Source of the DNA: Gemmatimonadaceae bacterium
Lineage (GTDB): Bacteria; Gemmatimonadota; Gemmatimonadetes; Gemmatimonadales; Gemmatimonadaceae
Length of the DNA stretch: 64,000 nt
Direction of reading: 5' to 3'
Assembly: GCA_011525845.1 (NCBI GenBank)
Contig: WYBP01000017.1
Coordinates: 235,024 to 299,023 of the forward strand
A program made the position numbers and the translations under genes. The notes under the pieces are model-generated. The model saw nothing but the letters and a program-made list of their open reading frames with translations. It was not told where the DNA came from and did no database searches. Below, in pieces: positions 33,833 through 42,617 of this stretch; position 1 is the stretch's first letter, and each line of letters begins with the position of its first letter.

Positions 33833-36070
33833 GTGAGACGCTCGGCACTGCCAAGACTACGCTCCCTGCTCCTCGTGGCCGCCGCGTGCTCCCCGGCGTT
33901 CCTCCCGGCACAGGTGCCGGTCATCCCGGCACCCGCGACCGTGATCCTCCGCTCCGGGACGTGGCTGCCGAGCGTCTCCCTGCCGGCAGACCTCGCCCTC
34001 ACGGGCGACGAGGCACTCGCCAGGGCCGGGATCGACGTGCAGGTGGTGCCGGGCAGCGCGCTCGTCGACCCGGAGAGCTACAGCCTCGACGTCTCGTCCA
34101 AGGGGGTCACGCTCATCGCCCCCAGCGCCGCCGGACGGTTCTACGGGCTGGTCACGCTCCAGCACCTCGTCAACGTCGGCCGCGACGTCGCCGGGGCCGT
34201 GCGCATCCCCGCCCTCACGATCGTCGATTCCCCGCGCTTCCCCTATCGCGGGATGCACCTCGACGTCGGGCGGCACTTCCAGCCGGTGGCGTTCGTGAAG
34301 CGCTACATCGACCTCATGGCGCGCTTCAAGTTCAACGTCTTCCACTGGCACCTCACCGAGGACCAGGGATGGCGGATCGAGATCAAGAAGTATCCCCGCC
34401 TCACCGAGGTCGGCGGCTGCCGCGCCGAGACGATGGTGGAGAAGCGGTTCGATCCGTACGTCGGCGACGGGACGCCGCACTGCGGCTTCTACACGCAGGA
34501 GGAGATCCGCGAGGTGGTGGCCTACGCGGCCGAGCGCTTCGTCACCGTGATCCCGGAGATCGAGATGCCGGGACACTCGCTCGCGGCGATCACGGCGTAC
34601 CCGGAGCTCGCCTGCACGGACGGCCCGTTCGCGGTCCGCACCACGTGGGGGGTCTCCGAGGATGTGCTCTGCCCGAGCGAGCGCACCTTCGAGTTCCTCC
34701 AGGACGTGCTGACGGAGGTGCTCGACCTCTTCCCGTCGCCGTACATCCACATCGGGGGCGACGAGGCGCCCAAGAAGAGGTGGAAGGAGAGTCCGCTCGC
34801 GCAGGAGGTGATCCGGCGCGAGGGGCTCAAGGACGAGGATGAGCTGCAGAGCTGGTTCATCCGTCGGATCGAACGGTGGCTCGCCGAGCGTGATCGTCGC
34901 CTGATCGGATGGGACGAGATCCTCGAGGGGGGACTCGCGCCCGGTGCCACGGTGATGAGCTGGCGCGGCATGAGCGGCGGGATCGCGGCGGCCCAGCAGG
35001 GGCACGACGTCATCATGACGCCGGGGTCGCATGTCTACTTCGACCACTACCAGGGCGATCCCCGCTTCGAACCGCTCGCGATTGGCGGCCTCACCACGCT
35101 CGAGCGGGTGTACGGATTCGAACCCATCCCGGAGGCGCTCACCGCCTCCCAGTCGCGACACGTGCTCGGCGCGCAGGCCAACCTCTGGACGGAGTACCTC
35201 AAGACGCCGGCCGCGATCGAGTACATGGCGTACCCACGGGCCGTGGCGCTTTCCGAGGTGCTCTGGTCCTCCCGGGAGCGCCGCGACTGGGGCGACTTCC
35301 TGGGGCGACTCCCCTACGCGCTCCGGACGCTCGACATGCTGCGGGTGAACTACCGGGTGCCGGACGTCATCGGGCTCGAGGGGGACGCCCTGACGCTCGG
35401 CACGCGGATCCCGGTCGCCCTCTTCACGCCGATGGGAGGCGCGATCATCCGGTACACGGTGGACGGATCGGACGTGACGATGGCGAGCCCACTCTATCGA
35501 GGACCGTTCGAGTTGCCCGTCCCCGCGGAGGGCGTGACGCTCACCGCGCGCGTCTTCGTGCGCGATGGCCGGGCGAGCGCCCCACGCAGCGCGACCTTCC
35601 GCCGGACCACCTACCGCGAGGCGGAGCGCCTGGGACGGCGGAGCACCACGGGTGGCCTCCGCCTCACGTACGTGGAGGCGGCGGTGCGCTCCACCGCGGC
35701 GATCGACTCACTCCAGGCGGAGCGCACGGAGGTCATCGCACGCGTGCGCCGCCCGGGGAACGAGCGGCCGGAGCAGTACGCCCTCCGCTTCGACGGATAT
35801 CTCGACGTCCCGCAGGACGGGCTCTACGAGTTCGCCCTCACCTCTGATGATGGGAGCGTCCTCGACATCGGCGGGGCGCGCGTGGTGGACAACGATGGCC
35901 TCCACGGCTCGGAGCAGAAGTCCGGGATGATCGCGCTGCGAAAGGGCCCGCACCCGTTCGTGGTGCGCTACTTCCAGGCCGGAGGCGGCGCCGAGCTCGG
36001 GCTCTTCGTGCGGCGCGCGGGCGAGGAGTGGCGCGAGGTGCCGGCGGAGTGGTTCCGCCACGCGCCCTAG
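33833..36070 (+). CDS. Beta-N-acetylhexosaminidase, GH20, with C-terminal PA14 domain
   Basis: A 745-residue exported glycosidase with a signal peptide (to about 26, FLPAQ). It removes terminal N-acetylglucosamine or N-acetylgalactosamine from chitin-type or glycan chains. An N-terminal GH20b-like domain (28-140) precedes the (beta/alpha)8 barrel, with GMHLDVGRHF, FHWHLTEDQGWR and the catalytic Asp310-Glu311 pair in HIGGDEAPKK. A chitobiase-type C-terminal domain (about 500-600) and a PA14-like carbohydrate-binding domain (about 640-740, FDGYLDVPQDGLYEFALTSDDG) follow. GTG 33833 has CCCGGAG upstream. Its TAG stop overlaps the convergent DUF6498 stop within CTAG. Confidence 0.95.
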   Translation: MRRSALPRLRSLLLVAAACSPAFLPAQVPVIPAPATVILRSGTWLPSVSLPADLALTGDEALARAGIDVQVVPGSALVDPESYSLDVSSKGVTLIAPSAAGRFYGLVTLQHLVNVGRDVAGAVRIPALTIVDSPRFPYRGMHLDVGRHFQPVAFVKRYIDLMARFKFNVFHWHLTEDQGWRIEIKKYPRLTEVGGCRAETMVEKRFDPYVGDGTPHCGFYTQEEIREVVAYAAERFVTVIPEIEMPGHSLAAITAYPELACTDGPFAVRTTWGVSEDVLCPSERTFEFLQDVLTEVLDLFPSPYIHIGGDEAPKKRWKESPLAQEVIRREGLKDEDELQSWFIRRIERWLAERDRRLIGWDEILEGGLAPGATVMSWRGMSGGIAAAQQGHDVIMTPGSHVYFDHYQGDPRFEPLAIGGLTTLERVYGFEPIPEALTASQSRHVLGAQANLWTEYLKTPAAIEYMAYPRAVALSEVLWSSRERRDWGDFLGRLPYALRTLDMLRVNYRVPDVIGLEGDALTLGTRIPVALFTPMGGAIIRYTVDGSDVTMASPLYRGPFELPVPAEGVTLTARVFVRDGRASAPRSATFRRTTYREAERLGRRSTTGGLRLTYVEAAVRSTAAIDSLQAERTEVIARVRRPGNERPEQYALRFDGYLDVPQDGLYEFALTSDDGSVLDIGGARVVDNDGLHGSEQKSGMIALRKGPHPFVVRYFQAGGGAELGLFVRRAGEEWREVPAEWFRHAP

Positions 36071-36768
36071 GAGCGCGCGTCCGCCCCGCTTGACGCCCTC
36101 CCGGTCTCCGCCCCCGGCAGCCGCTGCAGCAGCCGGTGCTCCACGACGTGCATCGTGACGTCGGCGCCGGTCTTGAGGAGCCCGAAGAGCACCACGCCCG
36201 GCCCCGACCCGATCACCGCACCGAGGATGATCGTGATGTGCATCGGGATCACGCGGGCGTAGGGGAGGAACATCAGCGCCCCGAGGTTCGGCCGGCCGGC
36301 GAGGTCCGCCTCCACGTGCTCGAGGTGCGACCGCCGGTGCGTGAGCCAGAACCCGCCGCCGAGCGCGGCGATGATCAACGGGTCCCAGCGTCCGAGGCTC
36401 CCGACCATCCCTCCCATGGCGCCGAAGGACCCCAGGAACATGAAGTACACGAGGTGGAAGAACCCGTAGTGCACCGCGAAGAAGTTCTTCGTCCAGCGCT
36501 GCGTGGCCGCCGTGGGCGTGGCTGCACGGCCGTTGATCTTGAGTCCCTCGGTGCTGAAGGCGCGCAGGCGCCCGATGCGGAGGTAGGCGTACACGCCGAT
36601 GACGACGCTCTGCAGCCAGTAGGTCCAGAGGAGCAGGAGCAGCGCCTCGCCGGAGAGGACGGCGACGACGATCGCGAAGAGATTCGCGGCGACGATGTTG
36701 CGCACCGCCACGTCTCCGGAGAGCAGGCCGCGGAGGCTGCCGACGCGCGGTTCGAGGTGGACGGTCAT
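36067..36768 (-). CDS. DUF6498-family membrane protein
   Basis: A 233-residue integral membrane protein with about five hydrophobic segments. The first part (LLSGDVAVRNIVAANLFAIVVAVLSGEALLLLLWTYWLQSVVIGVYAYLRI) and the segment FAVHYGFFHLVYFMFLG are characteristic of DUF6498, whose members carry an R-N-x2-A-N-L-x2 helix and a His-rich membrane segment. The function is unknown. Its stop shares the palindromic CTAG at 36067-36070 with the convergent GH20 gene, so neither stop is separated from the other. The forward sulfatase gene is divergent and starts 53 nt from its ATG. Confidence 0.8.
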   Translation of the reverse strand: MTVHLEPRVGSLRGLLSGDVAVRNIVAANLFAIVVAVLSGEALLLLLWTYWLQSVVIGVYAYLRIGRLRAFSTEGLKINGRAATPTAATQRWTKNFFAVHYGFFHLVYFMFLGSFGAMGGMVGSLGRWDPLIIAALGGGFWLTHRRSHLEHVEADLAGRPNLGALMFLPYARVIPMHITIILGAVIGSGPGVVLFGLLKTGADVTMHVVEHRLLQRLPGAETGRASSGADARS

Positions 36769-36821
36769 GCGGGAATTCTGCGCGGCGTGACAGCGGCGCG
36801 CGAGCGTGCCACCTTACGGCC

Positions 36822-38243
36822 ATGATGCGTGCGAGGTCCCTCCTGGCGCTCCCGGCCGTCCTGCTCTCCTGCACCTCCTCCGCGCCGGTGCCCGCGCCTG
36901 GTGCGCTGCCGAATGCTCCCCCGAACATCGTCCTCCTCCTCGTGGACGACCTCGGCATCGGGGAGGTGGGCGCCTGGGGGCAGCGGGAGATCGCGACGCC
37001 GCAGATCGACCGGCTCGCGCGCGAGGGCCTCCGCTTCACGGAGTTCCGCTCGAGCGCCGCGGTCTGCGGTCCGGCACGCTGCTCGCTCATGCTCGGGCTG
37101 CACAATGGGCACTGCCGGCTGGACGACAACGACAACGACTACCTGCGCGCCGCGGACCTGACGCTCGCCGAGCGGCTGAAGGATGCCGGCTATGCCACCG
37201 GGCTCTTCGGCAAGTGGGGGCTCAGCTGGGACGAGCGACCTGAGAGCTGGCCCAACGCGCAGGGGTTCGACGCCTTCTTCGGATACCGCGACCAGGTCCA
37301 CGCTCACAACTTCTATCCGGAGTGGCTACTCGACGGCGCCGATTCGGTGCGCACCCGCAACGTGGTCCCCGCCGGTGGCCGGCGCGGCGCCGGACGCGCC
37401 ACCACGCGCCTCGACTTCGCGCCGGCGTTGATCCGGGAGCGGGCGTTCGGGTTCGTGCGCGCGAACCGGGACCGCCCCTTCTTCCTCTACTGGGCGACGA
37501 ACCTCCCGCACATCAACAACGAGGGGAGCCGCGGCCACGACGATGACGGATACGAGGTCCCCGACCTCGGGCCATACGGCGACAAGCCCTGGCCGATGGG
37601 GAAGCGGAGCTACGCGGCGCAGGTGCACTGGCTCGACCAGGACCTCGGGGCGCTCCGCACGCTGCTCGACTCGCTCGGGATCGCCGACCGGACCCTGATC
37701 GTCTTCCTCTCCGACAACGGCGCGACCTTCCTTCGCCGGTCCGACGACGGCGCCACCGACGTCATCGGCCGGTGGTTCGACGGCACGCTCGGCTACCGCG
37801 GCTTCAAGGGCGACCTGTACGATGGCGGCCTGCGCGTGCCGGGCATCGCGCACTGGCCCGGGAGCACGAAGTCCGGGAGCGTGTCGAACATCCGTGTGGA
37901 CTTCACCGACCTCCATGCGACCCTGGTCGAGGCCGCCGGCCGGCCGGCGCCCGACGGCATCGACGGACGCTCGTTCCTCCCGGCGCTCACGGGTCGCGGG
38001 ACGCTCGCCCTGCGGCCACACCAGGTGTGGTACTCCCCCGACCGCGACCAGTCGGCGGTGCTGGAGTGGCCGTGGAAGGGCGTCTGGATGCGGGACACGC
38101 TCCGCCTCTTCCACCTCGGGCGGGATGCCGGGGAGCGCACCGACCTCGCGGCGCGTGAGCCGCGGATCGCCGCGCGCCTCGACTCGATCCGCCGCGCCGA
38201 GGACCGGCGCGTGACGCATCCCGTGGAGCGGAACCGCCAGTGA
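36822..38243 (+). CDS. Type I sulfatase lipoprotein (formylglycine-dependent)
   Basis: A 473-residue arylsulfatase-type enzyme. The signal ends with an LLSC lipobox (Cys17). The first metal ligands are Asp42-Asp43 in LLLVDDLGIGE. The formylglycine precursor is Cys82 in C-G-P-A-R, the classic C-x-P-x-R motif, so it needs a formylglycine-generating enzyme encoded elsewhere. FLSDNG and the HINNE/LGDGG-type Asp-His cluster complete the fold. It would cleave sulfate esters from sulfated glycans or small molecules at the cell surface. Its TGA overlaps the GTG of the DUF4159 gene by 4 nt, and it lies next to the hexosaminidase gene. Confidence 0.93.
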   Translation: MMRARSLLALPAVLLSCTSSAPVPAPGALPNAPPNIVLLLVDDLGIGEVGAWGQREIATPQIDRLAREGLRFTEFRSSAAVCGPARCSLMLGLHNGHCRLDDNDNDYLRAADLTLAERLKDAGYATGLFGKWGLSWDERPESWPNAQGFDAFFGYRDQVHAHNFYPEWLLDGADSVRTRNVVPAGGRRGAGRATTRLDFAPALIRERAFGFVRANRDRPFFLYWATNLPHINNEGSRGHDDDGYEVPDLGPYGDKPWPMGKRSYAAQVHWLDQDLGALRTLLDSLGIADRTLIVFLSDNGATFLRRSDDGATDVIGRWFDGTLGYRGFKGDLYDGGLRVPGIAHWPGSTKSGSVSNIRVDFTDLHATLVEAAGRPAPDGIDGRSFLPALTGRGTLALRPHQVWYSPDRDQSAVLEWPWKGVWMRDTLRLFHLGRDAGERTDLAAREPRIAARLDSIRRAEDRRVTHPVERNRQ

Positions 38244-39001
38244 CGCTGCGCCATCCCCGGTCACGCGCCCTTCGCCGCACGGGCGTCATCACCGCGCTCC
38301 TGCTTGCGGCGCTCGCGAGTTACGGCTGGGCGCAGCGCGGCGGCCGGATCTACGTGGAACCGAACGCCGAGTACGACGGCCGCTTCACCTTCGTGCGCCT
38401 CCAGTACACGAACTACGGGCGCGGCGGCTGGGCCTTCGACTACCCGGCCATGGAGCGGAACTTCATGACGATCCTCACGGATCTCACGACGATCCATCCG
38501 CACGTCCGCGAGAGCAACATCCACACGATGGACGATCCCGCGCTGGCCCGGTACCCGATCGCCTACCTCTCGGAGCCCGGCTACTGGCTGCCGAACGCGC
38601 GCGAGGCGGAGGGGCTCCGCACCTGGCTCAAGAAGGGCGGATTCCTGATCGTCGATGACTTCCTGCTCAACCAGTGGGACAACTTCGAGCGTTCGATGCG
38701 CCTCGTCCTCCCCGACGCGCGCATCGACCGGCTCGACGTGTCGCACCCGATCTTCCACTCCTTCTTCAGCCTCACCACGCTCGACGGGCTGCACCATCCG
38801 GGCACGCCGAGCGCGCGGGCCGTCTACCTCGGGATCCACGAGGACAACGATCCCCGCAAGCGCCTGATGGTGATCATCAACTACAACAACGACATCGGCG
38901 ACTACATGGAGTGGTCGGGCGAGGGGTGGTACCCGATCAACTTCACCAACGACGCGTACAAGCTCGCCACCAACTACATCGTCTACGGCCTCTCGCGCTG
39001 A
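38240..39001 (+). CDS. DUF4159-family exported protein
   Basis: A 253-residue protein with an N-terminal signal/anchor (to about 31, YGWAQRGG). The DUF4159 domain starts at FTFVRLQYTNYG and continues with AMERNFMTILTDLTTI, YPIAYLSEPGYW, GLRTWLKKGGFLIVDDF and FSLTTLDGLHHP, where the F-L-I-V-D-D strand suggests a Rossmann-type or flavodoxin-like core. Function unknown. GTG 38240 lies in a GTGA overlap with the sulfatase stop. Its last 19 bases overlap the last 19 bases of the convergent membrane-protein gene at 38983. Confidence 0.82.
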   Translation: MTLRHPRSRALRRTGVITALLLAALASYGWAQRGGRIYVEPNAEYDGRFTFVRLQYTNYGRGGWAFDYPAMERNFMTILTDLTTIHPHVRESNIHTMDDPALARYPIAYLSEPGYWLPNAREAEGLRTWLKKGGFLIVDDFLLNQWDNFERSMRLVLPDARIDRLDVSHPIFHSFFSLTTLDGLHHPGTPSARAVYLGIHEDNDPRKRLMVIINYNNDIGDYMEWSGEGWYPINFTNDAYKLATNYIVYGLSR

Positions 39002-39657
39002 TCCTCGGCGCCCGCCGGGCCGCCCCCCTCACGCGCGCGCACCAGGCAGACACCGGACGCCACGAGCCAGACGGACTGCGCGAGCACCACGAGGCCGAAG
39101 TGGTGCACGTCGAGCCGCAGCCGGCCGAGCAGCGTGATGGCGACGAGCGCGACGCCGACGGCGAGGCCGAGCCAGGCGACCCAGCGCGGGAAGTCGCGCG
39201 CACCGAGCATCACGAGCGACCAGAGCGCGATGGCGATCGACGAGGCCGCGACGAAGACCGTCGCGAAGGCGTGGTTCAGCGTGCTGGTGTAGCGCAGGAG
39301 CTGCCGCGCGGATTCGGCCTCCGCGCCCACGCCCGCCAGGATGTCCGACACCATCGCCGTCGCCACGAGGCCGCTCGCGATCGCGGCGAGGAGCACCGCG
39401 ACCTGCCCGAACCCGTAGAAGGTGAGCGCGAGCCGCGCGAGCCCTGCGCCGGGATCGAGCCGCCGGGCGAGCGCCATCGCGCCGAACATCGCGACCGGGA
39501 CCGCCAGCATCGCCAGCGCGTGCGCGGCGATGTTGGTCGTCGCCCGTCCATCGAAGTCGCGCAGCATCTCCGCGCCGGTGGGATGGAACGCCATCGTCAC
39601 CAGTCCCATCGCCGATCCGACGATCAGCGCCCATCCGCCCAACCGTTCATCACGCAT
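38983..39657 (-). CDS. Six-segment integral membrane protein, unknown function
   Basis: A 224-residue protein with about six hydrophobic helices, such as GWALIVGSAMGLVTMAF, ALAMLAVPVAMFGAMAL, FGQVAVLLAAIASGLVATAM and VAWLGLAVGVALVAI, with a short charged tail. I recognise no family. ATG 39657 has a strong GGAGGAA site. It is divergent from the TetR regulator 67 nt away, which makes it a likely target of that regulator, and it converges onto DUF4159 with a 19-nt tail overlap. Confidence 0.65.
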   Translation of the reverse strand: MRDERLGGWALIVGSAMGLVTMAFHPTGAEMLRDFDGRATTNIAAHALAMLAVPVAMFGAMALARRLDPGAGLARLALTFYGFGQVAVLLAAIASGLVATAMVSDILAGVGAEAESARQLLRYTSTLNHAFATVFVAASSIAIALWSLVMLGARDFPRWVAWLGLAVGVALVAITLLGRLRLDVHHFGLVVLAQSVWLVASGVCLVRAREGGGPAGAEDQRERP

Positions 39658-39724
39658 TGCCGTTCCTCCGTGGGATGCGCAGAATCTGACACGCCCCAGG
39701 CCTCGGTCCACCCCACGCCCCCAG

Positions 39725-40342
39725 ATGATGAACAAGAAGCCCCGTGGTGTCCGGAAAACCGGGGCCAGGCCCGATGCGCGCAGTGCGCGCACCCAGCGGG
39801 CGCTGGGCGGCGCACTCGTGGAGCTGATGCTCTCGCACGAGTTCGAGGCGATCACCGTGCAGGATGTCCTCGACCGCGCGGGGATCGGGCGCTCGACCTT
39901 CTACTCGCACTTCCGCAGCAAGGAGGACCTGCTGCTGAGCGATGCCGAACGATTCCTCGGACTGCTCGAACGCCATTTCGAGAGCGTGGCCGCCGGCACG
40001 GCGCGCGTGGCCCCGGTGGCCGAGCTCTTCGCGCACGTCGACGACTACGCGCACTTCGTGCGCGCGCTCGAGCGGTCGGGGCAGCGGGAGGCCGTGTACG
40101 GACTGATCCTCGGCCACCTCTCGCGGATCATCGCCGGGAGGCTCCGCGATCTCGTCGAGTCGCCCGATTCGCTCCCCCTGCCCGTCGAGGTGACCGCCCG
40201 CGTCTGCGCGGCGATGGCGCTCGAGATGATGCACTGGTTCATGGCGCACCGGGACGCCGCCACGCCGCAGGAACTGGACGCGCGATTCCATGAGATGGTC
40301 TGGCGCGGCGTGCCGGGGCCCCGCCGCGCGGACCTCCGCTGA
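39725..40342 (+). CDS. TetR-family transcriptional regulator
   Basis: A 205-residue TetR-type repressor. The N-terminal helix-turn-helix is at about 43-63 (ITVQDVLDRAGIGRSTFYSHF), the family's usual A-G-x-G-x2-T-x-Y pattern, and the first 20 residues are basic. The C-terminal ligand-binding domain is variable and gives no clue to the inducer. The start could be ATG 39725 or 39728, both without a clear ribosome site. The divergent membrane gene begins 67 nt upstream, and no obvious inverted operator was found in that gap. MtgA follows immediately after its stop and may be co-transcribed. Confidence 0.9.
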   Translation: MMNKKPRGVRKTGARPDARSARTQRALGGALVELMLSHEFEAITVQDVLDRAGIGRSTFYSHFRSKEDLLLSDAERFLGLLERHFESVAAGTARVAPVAELFAHVDDYAHFVRALERSGQREAVYGLILGHLSRIIAGRLRDLVESPDSLPLPVEVTARVCAAMALEMMHWFMAHRDAATPQELDARFHEMVWRGVPGPRRADLR

Positions 40343-41065
40343 GTGGGCGCTTCCGACCCGCGGGCCGGCATGCGCGGCGCGCTCCGGCGCGCTGGCCGCC
40401 GGCTGTGGCGAGCGACGCTCGTCGCGGCACTCGTGCTGCTCGCACTCCCAGTCCTGCTCGTGCTGCCGCTCAACCTGGTGCAGCCACCCACGACCTCGGT
40501 GATCCTGCAGCGCACCTGGGACCGGTGGCGGGCCGGGAAGGTGCCGGCCTATCCGCGACGCCGGGCGGTGGGCCGGGACGCGATCGCCCCCGCGCTCCGG
40601 CGCGCGGTGCTCGCCGCCGAGGACGACCGCTTCTACCTGCACTGGGGGTTCGACCTCGAGGAGATCGGGAACGCGATCGAGCGCGCGCAGCGTGGCGGGC
40701 GCCTGCGCGGCGCCTCGACCATCACCCAGCAGGTGGCCAAGAACCTCTTCCTCTGGGAAGGGCGCTCGTTCGTGCGCAAGGGATACGAGGCGTACCTCAC
40801 GCTCGTGCTGGAGCTCTGCCTCTCGAAGGACCGGATCCTCGACCTCTACCTGAACCTGGCCGAGTGGGGGGACGGGGTGTTCGGTGCGGAGGCCGGGGCC
40901 CGGCATCACTTCGGGAAGGGCGCGGGCGCCCTCACGGTGGAGGAGGCGGCACGGATGGCGGCGGTGCTGCCGAGTCCCCTGCGGTGGTCGCCGCGTGGGG
41001 CAGTCGCCGACCGGCGGCTGGACGCGATTTTCACTGCGATGGCCTACCCCGCGCCCCGCGAGTGA
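40343..41065 (+). CDS. mtgA: Monofunctional biosynthetic peptidoglycan transglycosylase
   Basis: A GT51 enzyme that polymerises lipid II into glycan strands at the membrane. One N-terminal membrane segment (LVAALVLLALPVLLVLPLNLV) is followed by the catalytic domain with LAAEDDRFYLHWGFD (the catalytic Glu in E-D-x-R-F), GASTITQQVAKNLF and RKGYEAYLTLVLE, as expected for MtgA without a transpeptidase domain. GTG 40343 directly follows the TetR stop; ATG 40370 is an alternative. Neither has a convincing Shine-Dalgarno. Length (about 231-240 aa) matches the family. Confidence 0.93.
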   Translation: MGASDPRAGMRGALRRAGRRLWRATLVAALVLLALPVLLVLPLNLVQPPTTSVILQRTWDRWRAGKVPAYPRRRAVGRDAIAPALRRAVLAAEDDRFYLHWGFDLEEIGNAIERAQRGGRLRGASTITQQVAKNLFLWEGRSFVRKGYEAYLTLVLELCLSKDRILDLYLNLAEWGDGVFGAEAGARHHFGKGAGALTVEEAARMAAVLPSPLRWSPRGAVADRRLDAIFTAMAYPAPRE

Positions 41066-41137
41066 CGGAACCGAATACTCGACAGGTAGAGCAATTGCAG
41101 GTCCACGGCCATCCTCGGTCCCCACCGCGAGGTCCGC

Positions 41138-42580
41138 ATGCGCTACGCCCCGTTCATCCGCCTTCTGTCATCGTCCATGGCCGCCACGATCGCGGCACTC
41201 TCCTGTGGAGGTGGAGGGGATGGCGGGTCGGGGCCGGTGGCCGTTGCGTCGGTCGAGATCGCGTCCGCCTCGACGCCGGCCGCCTTCCAGACGCTCGGCC
41301 GCACCGCGCAGTTCAGCGCGACGGCGCGTGACGCGTCCGGGGCGGCGGTAGCGGGGGCATCGCTCACCTGGCTCTCGAGCGCGACCTCCGTGGCCACGGT
41401 GAGTTCCACGGGACTCGTCACCGTCACGGGGAACGGCACGACGCAGATCACGGCGTCCTCCGGTGGCGTGGTCTCGCTCCCCCGCACGGTGACCGTCGCG
41501 CAGGTGGCGAACGCGATCACGGTCTCCACCACCTCCGTGGCGTTCGGCGCGATCGGTTCCACGCGCCAGCTCACCGGAACCGTGGTGGATTCGGGAGGGG
41601 CGCCGGTCGCCGGCGCGGCCGCCGTGGCGTGGACGCGTGCCGGCACGGGCGCCACCGCGAGCGTGAGCGCCACCGGACTCGCGACGGCGCTCGCCGTGGG
41701 TGCCTCCGACACTGCCGTGGCGTCGGCCGCCACGCTGACGGCGCAGCGCGTCCCGATCAGCGTCACGCAGGTGGTCGCCTCGGTGCTGCTCACCACCTCC
41801 GGGAGCGACACGCTCCGCACCACCACCCGGACCAAGCAGTACAGCGCCGTGCCGCGGGACTCGCAGAGCAACACGGTGGCCGGGGCGACGGTCTCCTGGT
41901 CGAGTTCCTCGCCCGGCGTCGCGACGGTCGGCACCTCGACCGGGCTCGCGACCGCGGTGTCCGACGGCAGCACGAACATCGTCGCCACCTCGTCCGGCAT
42001 CTCCGCGCAGCGCGCGCTCGTGGTGCGGCGCTTCGCGTCGACCTTCGGGATGAACCCCAACGCGGCGTCGATCACCACGCCGCTGGGCACGCAGGGCTTC
42101 ACGGCGACGGCGCAGGACAGCGTCGGCACGAACCTCCCGATCACCTGGGTCTCGCGGAACGCCAACGTCGCCACGGTCAGCCCCCTCACGGGCACCGCCG
42201 TGACCGCGACCGCCGCGGGGAACGGCACCAGCCAGATCGTGGTGAGCGCCGGCACGAGAGCGGACTCGGCGCTGCTCACGGTCTCCGGGCAGTCGACCGC
42301 GCCACTCACCGCGGGCGTGACGGTCGGCGACCTCTTCTTCCGCAGCAACGCGAACGCCACCCAGAACATGGCGGTCGACACGATCGCCGTCGGCGGGATG
42401 GTGACCTGGACATGGACCACGCCGACCACCCACACCGTCACCTCCACGGGCTCTCCCACCTTCGGGAGCAGCGGCAACGTCTCGAGCGGGACGTTCCAGG
42501 TCACCTTCAACACGGCGGGCTCGTACGCGTACCTCTGCTCGATCCATCCGTCGATGACGGGGACGGTCGTGGTGCGGTAA
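41138..42580 (+). CDS. Big2-repeat lipoprotein with C-terminal cupredoxin domain
   Basis: A 480-residue exported protein. The signal ends at a LSC-type lipobox (Cys23) followed by GGGGDGGSG. Residues about 35-380 contain four Ig-like Big2 repeats, each ending in V-A-T-V-S-type strands (SVATVSSTGLVTVTGNGTT, PGVATVGTSTGLATAVSDG). The final ~90 residues are a plastocyanin-like domain with copper ligands His (in THTVTS), Cys and His in CSIHPSM and Met in the same motif. It ends C-x2-H-P-S-M-x2-T-V-V-V-R, as do the two cupredoxins at 46962 and 47339. The copper site suggests electron transfer or copper binding at the surface. Confidence 0.85.
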   Translation: MRYAPFIRLLSSSMAATIAALSCGGGGDGGSGPVAVASVEIASASTPAAFQTLGRTAQFSATARDASGAAVAGASLTWLSSATSVATVSSTGLVTVTGNGTTQITASSGGVVSLPRTVTVAQVANAITVSTTSVAFGAIGSTRQLTGTVVDSGGAPVAGAAAVAWTRAGTGATASVSATGLATALAVGASDTAVASAATLTAQRVPISVTQVVASVLLTTSGSDTLRTTTRTKQYSAVPRDSQSNTVAGATVSWSSSSPGVATVGTSTGLATAVSDGSTNIVATSSGISAQRALVVRRFASTFGMNPNAASITTPLGTQGFTATAQDSVGTNLPITWVSRNANVATVSPLTGTAVTATAAGNGTSQIVVSAGTRADSALLTVSGQSTAPLTAGVTVGDLFFRSNANATQNMAVDTIAVGGMVTWTWTTPTTHTVTSTGSPTFGSSGNVSSGTFQVTFNTAGSYAYLCSIHPSMTGTVVVR

Positions 42581-42617
42581 CTTCCCGGGCAGTTCACCAC
42601 CACACCTCGGGGACTTG

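Noticed and set aside
35112..35125. T-arm-like GGATTCGAACC within the hexosaminidase gene
   Set aside because: It translates as part of the conserved GH20 frame (G-F-E-P) and no cloverleaf can be formed around it; no tRNA was found in the window.
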